Shown here piece after piece: positions 56,060 to 64,000 of a DNA stretch of 64,000 nt. The translations under genes were made by a program, and so were the position numbers. Within the stretch, counting starts at the first letter, position 1. Every line of letters begins with the position of its first letter. Location: positions 1-64,000 of the forward strand of contig JAJYWC010000002.1 of the NCBI GenBank assembly GCA_021791695.1, read 5' to 3'. The stretch comes from an archaeon (lineage in GTDB: Archaea; Thermoproteota; Nitrososphaeria; Nitrososphaerales; Gagatemarchaeaceae). The notes under the pieces were generated by a model. The model was not told the origin of the DNA. It searched no databases and saw nothing but the letters and a program-made list of their open reading frames with translations.

Positions 56060-57769
56060 ATGGAGCTGCAGAGGCCTTGGATGGATTCTTCACAGGGCGG
56101 CGCCTCCCGCACCCTGGCAGTGCCAGCAAAGCCCCTGCAGTCTTTGATCGAGGACGTCGCTTCGCGTTCTCCCGGTAACATCTGCCTCTCCTATCAGGGC
56201 GCTTCCTTCACCTACTCAGAGGTCGAGCAGCTCTCATCCCGCTTCGCGACCGGTCTCGCCTCGCTCGGCCTGAAGCGCGGAGACAGGGTAGCCATCTTCA
56301 TGCCCAACATGCCCCAGTTCGTGCTATCGTACTTCGGGACCCTAAAGGCTGGAGGAATCGCCGTCCCGTGCAGCCCTCTCTACAAGGAGAAGGAGCTGGA
56401 GTACCAGATCAAGGATTCGGGAGCGTCCTTCATAGTTGCCGCCAACGACGTCGTAGGACCCAACGACCTGTTCGCTCCACTCGAGGCTTGCAGGGGGCGG
56501 CTCGACGTCAAGGCCACGATAGCCGCCAGCGTCACCGATTATCTCCCGGGGATAAAGCGGACCTTCGCTGGGCTCGCCGGCGTGAAGAACGTCGGCAGGG
56601 CGAACACGGTCCGGTTCAGGCAGCTCTGCGACGCGAACGAGCCCATGACCGACCACGCGCCGATTGACCCCGTAAAGGACGTGGCGGTCCTGCAGTACAC
56701 CGGCGGCACGACCGGCGTCTCGAAGGGCGCTATGCTCTCGCACGCCAACCTGTATCTGAACGCCGTCGCGGCCGCCATGTCGCTCCCATTGGGACACGAC
56801 GACGTCGCCCTCGCCGCTCTCCCGCTCTTCCACATCTACGGCATGACCACGGCGATGAACGCCCCGTTCTACGCCGGGGCGCGCGTCGTCCTACTCCCGC
56901 GCTTCAACGTTGAAGAGGTGATGAAGACGATAGAGAAGGAGAAGGCCACGAGTTTCTGCGGCGTCCCGACCATGTACATCGCCGTCATCAACCACCCCAA
57001 CGTCTCCAAGTTCAACCTGCACTCGATCAGGTCGTGCATCTCGGGCGGGGCCCCCTTGCCAGTCGCCGTGAGGAAGCGCTTCATCGAGATCACCGGGAGT
57101 CATCTAGTCGAAGGTTACGGCCTGACCGAGGCGAGTCCCGTCACCCACTGCAACCCAATAGGGGAAGGTGCTGTAGTGAAGGACGGCTCGATAGGGGTCC
57201 CCGTCCCGGGGACCGACGCGGCGATAGTTGACATGGAAGACCCCTCGAGGTTCCTGCCGGTCGGGGAGGAGGGAGAGCTCGCTGTGATGGGGCCTCAGGT
57301 GATGCTGGGTTACTGGAACAGGAAAGACGAGACGGACATGGTACTACGGAACGGATGGCTCCTCACCGGAGACATCGCCAAGATGGACGAACAGGGCTAC
57401 TTCTTCATAGTCGACCGTAAGAAGGACCTGATTGACGTCGGGGGATTCAAGGTCTGGCCAAGGGAGGTCGAGGAGGTCCTCTTCACGCATCCCGGAGTGA
57501 GGGAAGCGGCTGTGGTGGGGGTCCAGGACGATTACCGCGGAGAGTCCGTGAAGGCGTTCGTGATACTCAAGCCCGAGGCTAGGGGAAGGGTGACCGAGCA
57601 GGAGCTGGTCGATTTCTGCAGGGCCCATATCGCAAAATACAAGGCCCCGCGGAGCGTCGTCTTCGTCGACGAACTTCCGAAGACTCTGGTCGGGAAGGTG
57701 CTCCGCAGGAAGCTCCGCGACAGGTCCGATTGGGAGAAGGACACGGCTAACATGCCTCAACGATCATAG
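56060..57769 (+). CDS. Long-chain acyl-CoA synthetase / AMP-dependent CoA ligase
   Basis: 569 aa; LQYTGGTTGVSKGAMLSHANL, GYGLTEASPVTH, GWLLTGDIAKMDEQGYFFIVDRKKDLI. Confidence 0.95.
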   Translation: MELQRPWMDSSQGGASRTLAVPAKPLQSLIEDVASRSPGNICLSYQGASFTYSEVEQLSSRFATGLASLGLKRGDRVAIFMPNMPQFVLSYFGTLKAGGIAVPCSPLYKEKELEYQIKDSGASFIVAANDVVGPNDLFAPLEACRGRLDVKATIAASVTDYLPGIKRTFAGLAGVKNVGRANTVRFRQLCDANEPMTDHAPIDPVKDVAVLQYTGGTTGVSKGAMLSHANLYLNAVAAAMSLPLGHDDVALAALPLFHIYGMTTAMNAPFYAGARVVLLPRFNVEEVMKTIEKEKATSFCGVPTMYIAVINHPNVSKFNLHSIRSCISGGAPLPVAVRKRFIEITGSHLVEGYGLTEASPVTHCNPIGEGAVVKDGSIGVPVPGTDAAIVDMEDPSRFLPVGEEGELAVMGPQVMLGYWNRKDETDMVLRNGWLLTGDIAKMDEQGYFFIVDRKKDLIDVGGFKVWPREVEEVLFTHPGVREAAVVGVQDDYRGESVKAFVILKPEARGRVTEQELVDFCRAHIAKYKAPRSVVFVDELPKTLVGKVLRRKLRDRSDWEKDTANMPQRS

Positions 57770-58928
57770 CGACGCCATTCCCGCCGCCAAGGCAGAGTGT
57801 TGCGAGGCCCGTCTTCTTCCTTCGTTTCCTTAGTGCGTAGACCAGTGTCGTCAGGACCCTCGCGCCGGAGCACCCGATGGGATGGCCGAGCGCGACCGCG
57901 CCGCCGTTGACGTTGAACTTCTCCTCTGGTATGCCGAGCTCGTCCCTCACGACGATTGAGGCGGTCGAGTATGCCTCGTTGTGCTCGAACAAGTCAATGT
58001 CCTCCACGGTCATGCCCGCCTTCTTCAAGAGTCCCCTCACCGTCGGGATCGGCGACTCCATCACGTCCTCAGGCTTGACGCCTCCCGTGTGATACGCTAC
58101 AACCCTCGCCAGCGGCTTCGCACCCACGGCCTCCGCCCGCTCCTCAGATGCGACCACCAGCGCCGACGCGCCGTCGCTCAGCTGGGACGAGTTCCCTGCC
58201 GTCAGCACGCCGCCGGGCTTGAAGACCGGTTTGAGCCTGGCAAGCTTCTCGACCGTCGTGTCGGGACGCACGCATTCGTCGAAGTCGAACTTCACCATCT
58301 CGCCCGACGTAGTCTCGATCTCCACATCGACCGTCTCGTCGGCAAAGCGGCCTTCCTTCTCTGCCCTTGCCGCCTTCAGGTGGCTCTCATAGGAGTACTC
58401 GTCGGCCTGCTTCCGTGAGACCCCGAACTTCTCGGCTATCCTCTCGCCGGTCACACCCATGTGGTAGTGGTTGTAGACATCCCATAGCCCGTCGTTGATC
58501 ATGGCGTCGAGAAGGCGCGCGTCCCCGTACCTGAGCCCCCACCTCAGTTCCTTCACGAGATAGGGCGCGCTGCTCATGCTCTCCATCCCGCCCGCAACGA
58601 CGAATTCCGCGTCGCCGGCCTTGACCGCTTGGGCCGCGAGCATCACCGCCTTCATGCCCGATCCGCAGACCTTGTTGAGAGTGAAAGAGCCTACGGAAAC
58701 CGGTATTCCCGCATAGATGGCCGACTGTCTAGCAGGGTTCTGTCCCAGCCCCGCCGAGATGACATTCCCCATAATGACCTCGTCCACCTGCCTGGGCTTG
58801 ATACCCGAGCGGATGATGGCCTCCCTGACCGCCGCCTCTCCGAGACGGACCGCCGGGACCCCGACGAGGCTCTTTCCGAACTTGCCGATGCCGGTCCTGC
58901 AGGCCGAAAGAATCACGGGTTGCGGCAT
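57747..58928 (-). CDS. Acetyl-CoA C-acetyltransferase (thiolase)
   Basis: MPQPVILSACRTGIGKFGKSL; NKVCGSGMKAVMLAAQ; NVNGGAVALGHPIGCSGARVLTTL; CLGGGNGVAMIVE (all catalytic motifs intact). Confidence 0.96.
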   Translation of the reverse strand: MPQPVILSACRTGIGKFGKSLVGVPAVRLGEAAVREAIIRSGIKPRQVDEVIMGNVISAGLGQNPARQSAIYAGIPVSVGSFTLNKVCGSGMKAVMLAAQAVKAGDAEFVVAGGMESMSSAPYLVKELRWGLRYGDARLLDAMINDGLWDVYNHYHMGVTGERIAEKFGVSRKQADEYSYESHLKAARAEKEGRFADETVDVEIETTSGEMVKFDFDECVRPDTTVEKLARLKPVFKPGGVLTAGNSSQLSDGASALVVASEERAEAVGAKPLARVVAYHTGGVKPEDVMESPIPTVRGLLKKAGMTVEDIDLFEHNEAYSTASIVVRDELGIPEEKFNVNGGAVALGHPIGCSGARVLTTLVYALRKRRKKTGLATLCLGGGNGVAMIVEAC

Positions 58929-59036
58929 TCCTTTTGTCCGGCGTCTCTCGGAGGTTAATAACGCAATCTCCCTTCCGCCGCTGCGAGCTTTCACCGGGTG
59001 GCTCGCTTATTAACATGGCTGGATGAGCCATCCATA

Positions 59037-59645
59037 ATGGACGGCATCAACCTCACCGGCACTCGCAGGGTGGCCGCCGTCTCGATGTTCACCGCTCTGG
59101 CTGTGGCCACCGACTACGCCATGTTCCCCCTGGCAGACGTCAAGCTCATGGATTGCATCGTCTTCGTCGCGGCCCTCACGTTCGGGGTCGGTGTGGGCGC
59201 CTCCGTCGGTGCTCTCACGTGGCTCATCTACGGGACGGTCAATCCTCTCGGCGCTGACACGGGACCCCTCCTGCTCCTGCTCATCCTCTCCGAGATGGTC
59301 TACGTCGCGTTCGGATATGTGGCAAGGAGGCTCCTCTCCGCGGGAGAGAGCATCCCGGCCAGGAGTCTGCTCTGGGGTTCGTTCGGCCTCGTGGGAGCCT
59401 TCGCCTACGACTTCAACACGATATTTACCCCCTATCTCCTGACGGGGCAATCGGTCAGCGTCAGCCTCGCAGAGATGCTGCCCGCGGCACCGTTCATGCT
59501 GGCCCACGAGGTGAGCGACTTCGTCTTCTTTGCGACCGTGGCGCCGCTGCTCTACGTAGCGGTGAGAAAAGCCGCCTCGGGACGAGCCCTGAGGGTCGAG
59601 GGTGCGCCCTCAACCGGAACGCTCGAAGCCGAGAACGTCCGATAG
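59037..59645 (+). CDS. ECF-transporter S-component-like membrane protein
   Basis: 203 aa; TRRVAAVSMFTALAVATDYAMFPLADVKLMDCIVFVAALTFGVGVGASVGALTWLIYGTVNPLG. Confidence 0.8.
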   Translation: MDGINLTGTRRVAAVSMFTALAVATDYAMFPLADVKLMDCIVFVAALTFGVGVGASVGALTWLIYGTVNPLGADTGPLLLLLILSEMVYVAFGYVARRLLSAGESIPARSLLWGSFGLVGAFAYDFNTIFTPYLLTGQSVSVSLAEMLPAAPFMLAHEVSDFVFFATVAPLLYVAVRKAASGRALRVEGAPSTGTLEAENVR

Positions 59646-60044
59646 CGCGCCGACCCTCTGTCTCTTCGGCCGGAACCTTACCACCACCCTGCTCCCTACC
59701 CTCGCGCTGCCGATGAGCGTGTGCACCAGTCCGCCCTTCACGCCGTCGAACTCGACGTAAGCGAACGTACGGGCCCCCCTCGCAAGGGCCCTGACGACGC
59801 CCGCGGGTCTCACTCTTACCGATTTCGTGACCTCTGCGTAGCAGTCGACGCAGTACATCCTGAGCGGGAGCGAGGTCAGCCCGCAGCTCGGGCAGAGCCC
59901 AGCCAGTATCTCTCCGTCCCTGAGGCCGCGAAGGAACTTCTCTCCTGCCACCCCTGCGGTGTACTCGTAGCGGAACGGTATCGTGTCCTCCCAGGCCCGG
60001 ACCTCCGAACCGGCTGCGAGCCTTTCCGTGATGGGCACGTTCAT
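59610..60044 (-). CDS. DUF35 (rubredoxin-like zinc ribbon plus OB-fold), acyl-CoA-associated
   Basis: KFLRGLRDGEILAGLCPSCGLTSLPLRMYCVDCYAE; FAYVEFDGVKGGLVHTLI. Confidence 0.92.
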   Translation of the reverse strand: MNVPITERLAAGSEVRAWEDTIPFRYEYTAGVAGEKFLRGLRDGEILAGLCPSCGLTSLPLRMYCVDCYAEVTKSVRVRPAGVVRALARGARTFAYVEFDGVKGGLVHTLIGSARVGSRVVVRFRPKRQRVGALSDVLGFERSG

Positions 60045-60556
60045 CTGCCTCCGAGCGGCCTGAAATGTACGATGTCCGTGATGGCGCCGGAGCGGTCCTC
60101 CACCTTCTTCCATACCGCCTGCACCCTCATCCCTATCTTCACGTCCTCCGGGTCAACCTCACCGAGCAGATGGAGTATCCCCATCATGGGTGAGGCACCG
60201 TCGACCTCAACCACTGCCACGATGATCGGGTCTTGCCTGCGACTGGCGTCGAAGTTGACATAGGCGATGGAGTAGGTCACGACCCTCCCGGTGTCGCGGA
60301 GCTTCACCCAGCCGTCGGTCGGCCTGAAGCACAGCTCGCAGTACATTCGAGGCGGTACCATCACCCGCCCGCATCCGTCGCACCTCCTCCCCCAGATCTC
60401 TCCCTCCTTGAGACCCTTCAGGTAGCGGCCCGTCGCGACACCCGAGGTCCAGGCGTACTTCAGCTCGGCCTGGTAGTGCGTCATCAGGTAGCTGTTCGCT
60501 TCGATGTCATCGTGCGTCACTTCGGTCCCCGGATATCTGGAGACCTTGGAGCTCAA
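60041..60556 (-). CDS. DUF35 (zinc ribbon plus OB-fold), second tandem copy
   Basis: RYLKGLKEGEIWGRRCDGCGRVMVPPRMYCELCFRPTDGWVKL; ATGA overlap with the next gene. Confidence 0.92.
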   Translation of the reverse strand: MSSKVSRYPGTEVTHDDIEANSYLMTHYQAELKYAWTSGVATGRYLKGLKEGEIWGRRCDGCGRVMVPPRMYCELCFRPTDGWVKLRDTGRVVTYSIAYVNFDASRRQDPIIVAVVEVDGASPMMGILHLLGEVDPEDVKIGMRVQAVWKKVEDRSGAITDIVHFRPLGGR

Positions 60557-60590
60557 GTCAATGCACCCTTGGCGGCGAGACGAGCCGGCG

Positions 60591-62543
60591 TCATTTTTTA
60601 ATCTTCCTCGAGAACTCGATGAAGTAGTCCATCGAGTCGGGGTTCTTGAGCGAGCCCGGGTTGTAGACCTTCGACGGCTCGGCGCCGAGGAATATCCTCC
60701 TCACAGGGACCTCGAGCTTCTTCCCGTTGATGGTCCTTGGTATGTCGGGCACTGAGAATATATCGTCGGGGACGAGCTTCGGGGAGAGCTCCGTCCTTAT
60801 CTTCCGTCTGACCTCGTCCCTCAAGCGGTCGTCGAGCTCAGCCCCGCCTCTCAGGACCAGGAACAGCGGCATGTAGGACCGCCCCCCGAGGAACTCCATG
60901 TCGACGACGAGGCTGTCTGACACCTGCGGAATCGATTCCACGACCCGGTACATCTCGCTCGTCCCCATCCGGACCCCCATCCTCTTGATCGTGGCGTCCG
61001 ACCTGCCGTAGATGACGCAGGACCCGTCCGCGTTTATCCTGATCCAGTCGCCGTGTCTCCAGACGCCAGGGTACACGCCGAAGTAGCTCTCCCTGTACCT
61101 CGCGCCCGTCTCGTCGCCCCAGAAGAAGACCGGCATCGACGGCATAGGCTGCCTTATGACGAGCTCTCCCATCTCGTCTATGACGGAATGTCCTTCCTCG
61201 TCGAACGCAGCCACGTCGGCGCCAAGGTTCCTGCACTGGATCTCCCCCGCCCTGACGGGAAGGACCGGACATCCTCCGACGAAAGCCGTGCAGAGGTCCG
61301 TTCCTCCGCTTATCGACGCCAGCCACACGTCACTCTTCACTCGAGAATACACCCACTCGAAGGCGTCAGGCGTTAGCGCAGAACCCGTTGAGCCGAACCC
61401 CCTGAGCCTGCTCAGGTCGTGGTTCTCGCACGGCTCATACCCGCTCTTCATCATGGCGCCGACATACGCCGCGCTCGCGCCCATGAAGGTAATCCCGGAC
61501 TCCTCAGCGAGCGACCAGAGGGCTTCGGGACCCGGATGGAACGGGTCCCCCTCGTACAGCACTATGGTTGAGTCGAGTAACAGGGCACTGACGAGGTAAT
61601 TCCACATCATCCATCCCGTGGTAGTGTACCAGAACATCCTGTCCTCGGGACCCAGGTCGTTGTGGAACGACAGAGTCTTCAGGTGTTCCAGGAGCATTCC
61701 GCCGTGCCCATGGACGATGGGTTTCGGAAGGCCCGTGGTGCCGGATGAATAGACGACGTACAGCGGGTCCCCAAAGCCAAGCGACTCGAAACCCAGGGCT
61801 CCCGTCCGGCCGCTCGAAAGGTCGCCCCAGTGGAGGGCTCCGCGCGCCGGGCCCTCACCGCCCGCAGTGATGATGTGCTCGATGCTTGGGATGGCGTCCC
61901 TGATCTGTGCAACCGCATCCGTCTTGCTGACAAGCTTGCCCTTGTAGGTGTAGCCCTCTGTGGCTATGAGTATCTTCGGGGCTATCTGCTTGAATCGGTC
62001 GACCGCGCTGACGCTCCCGAAGTCGGGAGCACAACTCGACCATACGGCACCGATGCTGGCGCAGGCGAGCATCGAGATGACCGTCTCCGGGACGTTCGGA
62101 AGATAGGCGGCGACCCTGTCACCCTTCCCCACCCCGAGTCCGCGAAGGGACTCGGCGAATGCGGCCGTCTTCTTTCCCACTTCGTCCCAGCTGAGCGCCC
62201 CGAGCTCATCGCCCTCGGTCTTGGCGAGGATGGCCGTCTTGCCAGGATCCCTCCCCGAGAGTACGTGCTCTGCGTAGTTTAGCTTAGCACCGGGGAACCA
62301 GCGCGCACCGGGCATGACCCTCCGCTCCAAGACTGCTGAATACGGCTCAGCTGATTTGACCTCGAAGTACCTCCAGACAGAGTCCCAGAACTCCTCCAGC
62401 TCCTCGACTGACCACCGCCATAGCTCAGGGTAAGGAGCCGGCTCGATGTCAAGCTCGGCCTCGAGCCATCTCGCGTAGCGGGTTATGTTTGCCCTGTCGA
62501 TGCCATCGGAGGTCGGCTCCCAGAGTACCTTCGCGGTCGTCAC
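60591..62543 (-). CDS. Acetoacetyl-CoA synthetase-type CoA ligase
   Basis: 650 aa; WFPGAKLNYAEHVLSG; YSSGTTGLPKPIVHGHGGMLLEHLKTLSFHNDLGPEDRMFWYTTTGWMMWN; RTINGKKLEVPVRRI. Confidence 0.93.
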   Translation of the reverse strand: MTTAKVLWEPTSDGIDRANITRYARWLEAELDIEPAPYPELWRWSVEELEEFWDSVWRYFEVKSAEPYSAVLERRVMPGARWFPGAKLNYAEHVLSGRDPGKTAILAKTEGDELGALSWDEVGKKTAAFAESLRGLGVGKGDRVAAYLPNVPETVISMLACASIGAVWSSCAPDFGSVSAVDRFKQIAPKILIATEGYTYKGKLVSKTDAVAQIRDAIPSIEHIITAGGEGPARGALHWGDLSSGRTGALGFESLGFGDPLYVVYSSGTTGLPKPIVHGHGGMLLEHLKTLSFHNDLGPEDRMFWYTTTGWMMWNYLVSALLLDSTIVLYEGDPFHPGPEALWSLAEESGITFMGASAAYVGAMMKSGYEPCENHDLSRLRGFGSTGSALTPDAFEWVYSRVKSDVWLASISGGTDLCTAFVGGCPVLPVRAGEIQCRNLGADVAAFDEEGHSVIDEMGELVIRQPMPSMPVFFWGDETGARYRESYFGVYPGVWRHGDWIRINADGSCVIYGRSDATIKRMGVRMGTSEMYRVVESIPQVSDSLVVDMEFLGGRSYMPLFLVLRGGAELDDRLRDEVRRKIRTELSPKLVPDDIFSVPDIPRTINGKKLEVPVRRIFLGAEPSKVYNPGSLKNPDSMDYFIEFSRKIKK

Positions 62544-62699
62544 ACGAAAACTCCGCTGCGCCGTAGAACGACCCGATATTTGAGTATCCGATCGACCTCT
62601 TGAAACGCGAAGGGTCTACGGAATCCGACGACCTGCATTCCCCGATTCGATGAAGCGGAACGGGCCAAGATGGGATAGGACGAATGGCTTCCGTGACGG

Positions 62700-63866
62700 C
62701 TAGCCCTTCATTGTTATGACGGTTCCGCACTGCAGAAGGTCACCCCAGGCCTGCGCCAGGCCCCTTTCGGCGCGCTTGCCCCTGACCTGCCGCCTCCCCG
62801 CCTCCCCCCTGAGCTGCCAGAAGACCTCGCACACCTTCATCATGCCCGCCGCGGCGATCGGGTTGCCGACCCCCAGGAGCCCTCCCGAGGGGTTGACCGG
62901 GAACTCCCCGTTGCGCTGCGTCACTCCCTCTCTCGTCAGCCTCGGCGCCTCGCCCTTCTTCGCAAGGAGCAGCCCCTCCATGTGGTGGAGTTCCTTGTAG
63001 TCGAACGGGTCGTACACTTCGGCGAAGTCCAGCTGCCTGCGGGGGTCCTCTATCTTGGCCATCTTGTACGCCATCCTGGCCGCTCGCTCGACGTATGCGG
63101 GGTAGCAGAGTTCCCTGTTGGTCCAGTACTGGGTGTCCACGTTCCACCCCACGCCGTCTATCCAGACGGGGTCCTTGGTGAACTTGCGAGCGACGTCCTC
63201 GGAGACGAGCACCGCCGCCGCCGCCCCGTCTGATGGCGGAGAGACGTCGTACCGCTTCACGGGCCACACTATCTTCTCGCTGTTCATCACGTCGTCCACG
63301 GTGATCTTGGAGGCGATCTGCGCGCAAGGGTGGTCGAGCGCGTTCATCTTGTTCTTGACAGCGACGAGCGCGATATCCTCCTCGGTCACGTTGTGAGCGT
63401 GCATGTACCTCCTCATCTCGAGCGCGAAGATCCAGAGCAGGGTGACACCCAGCGGCCTCTCGGTCGTATGGTCGAATATGCTCCAGAATGCAGACTGCGG
63501 ATGAGGACGGAGGGGCGACATCTTCTCTTCCCCTACGACGAGACACGTGTCGAAGAGCCCCGAGGCCACGTGCCACCATCCGCCGACCGGCGTGAATACT
63601 CCGGTGCCGCCTCCCACGTAGACGCGCGTGTTCGCCCTCCCTACGCCGCCCGCGCCTTCGATCAGGTACTCTCCCTTCATGTGGACTCCGTCGAAGGCGT
63701 CCGGGGCGGTCCCGATCACGACCGATTCGACGTCCTTCATGCTCATCCCGGCTGCCTCCAGGGCCATCCGCGAAGCCTCGTACGAGAGTTCTCGTCCTGT
63801 CTCCAGCATGCGCCTCCTGAACAACGTCATCCCGGCTCCGATGACCGCCACTCTTCTCTTGATCAT
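62700..63866 (-). CDS. Thiolase-superfamily (SCP-x-like) protein lacking canonical nucleophilic Cys
   Basis: 389 aa; IKRRVAVIGAGMTLFRRRMLETGRELSYEASRMALEAAGMSMKDVESVVIGT; expected CxS/G site reads YVGGGTGVF and GHPxG reads GNPIAA. Confidence 0.85.
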   Translation of the reverse strand: MIKRRVAVIGAGMTLFRRRMLETGRELSYEASRMALEAAGMSMKDVESVVIGTAPDAFDGVHMKGEYLIEGAGGVGRANTRVYVGGGTGVFTPVGGWWHVASGLFDTCLVVGEEKMSPLRPHPQSAFWSIFDHTTERPLGVTLLWIFALEMRRYMHAHNVTEEDIALVAVKNKMNALDHPCAQIASKITVDDVMNSEKIVWPVKRYDVSPPSDGAAAAVLVSEDVARKFTKDPVWIDGVGWNVDTQYWTNRELCYPAYVERAARMAYKMAKIEDPRRQLDFAEVYDPFDYKELHHMEGLLLAKKGEAPRLTREGVTQRNGEFPVNPSGGLLGVGNPIAAAGMMKVCEVFWQLRGEAGRRQVRGKRAERGLAQAWGDLLQCGTVITMKG

Positions 63867-63870
63867 CTCA

Positions 63871-64000
63871 TCATCTCGATAGCAGGGCGACGCCGCCGGT
63901 CGCCGTCGGAATTCCCCTCCAAGACTGGACGAGCGCGGTTCTGGCATCCTTCACCTGGACCGGCCCCGCCTGGCCCTTCAGCTGAAGATAGCACTCGAGA
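63871..64000 (-). CDS. C-terminal end of a second thiolase-like protein (truncated by window edge)
   Basis: Minus-strand translation ...LECYLQLKGQAGPVQVKDARTALVQSWRGIPTATGGVALLSR* resembles SCP-x thiolase C-termini. Confidence 0.7.
   Translation of the reverse strand, partial: LECYLQLKGQAGPVQVKDARTALVQSWRGIPTATGGVALLSR

Noticed and set aside
1-64000. CRISPR arrays, insertion sequences, rRNA operons
   Set aside because: No regularly spaced direct repeats, transposase/integrase ORFs or rRNA-like conserved sequence noticed on reading either strand.

Overview
This 64 kb window looks like a GC-rich archaeal chromosome segment, probably Thermoproteota/TACK and aerobic (heme O/heme A synthases, Fe/Mn SOD). 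It is gene-dense with short intergenic gaps, TATA-like boxes, many GTG/TTG starts and ATGA/GTGA/TTGA overlaps. I call about 60 protein genes and one tRNA gene by reading the translations; no database search was run. No CRISPR array, rRNA or transposon was seen. Main points of interest: (1) a tRNA-Tyr(GUA) gene at 31178-31334 that folds correctly only if three introns (D-arm, anticodon loop, T-loop) are removed; (2) a four-gene minus-strand operon (33168-38494) with a RadA paralog lacking its Walker A Lys, two tandem paralogous small helical proteins, and a B-family DNA polymerase with degraded motif C that carries a 537-aa LAGLIDADG intein, resembling an archaeal analogue of a mutasome/TLS module; (3) a four-gene cassette (8266-12558) of three different MetE/UroD-superfamily proteins plus a MetF-like protein, preceded by three strong hairpins; (4) a predicted eukaryote-type ribosomal protein eL22 (plus eL13); (5) an HTH-ferritin-like fusion regulator divergent from a His-to-Gln ZIP-like transporter, with inverted repeats between them; (6) a transketolase N-half with no ATG/GTG/TTG start but a CTG placed 8 nt after GGAGGT; (7) cysteine-less thiolase-like proteins with tandem DUF35 proteins.
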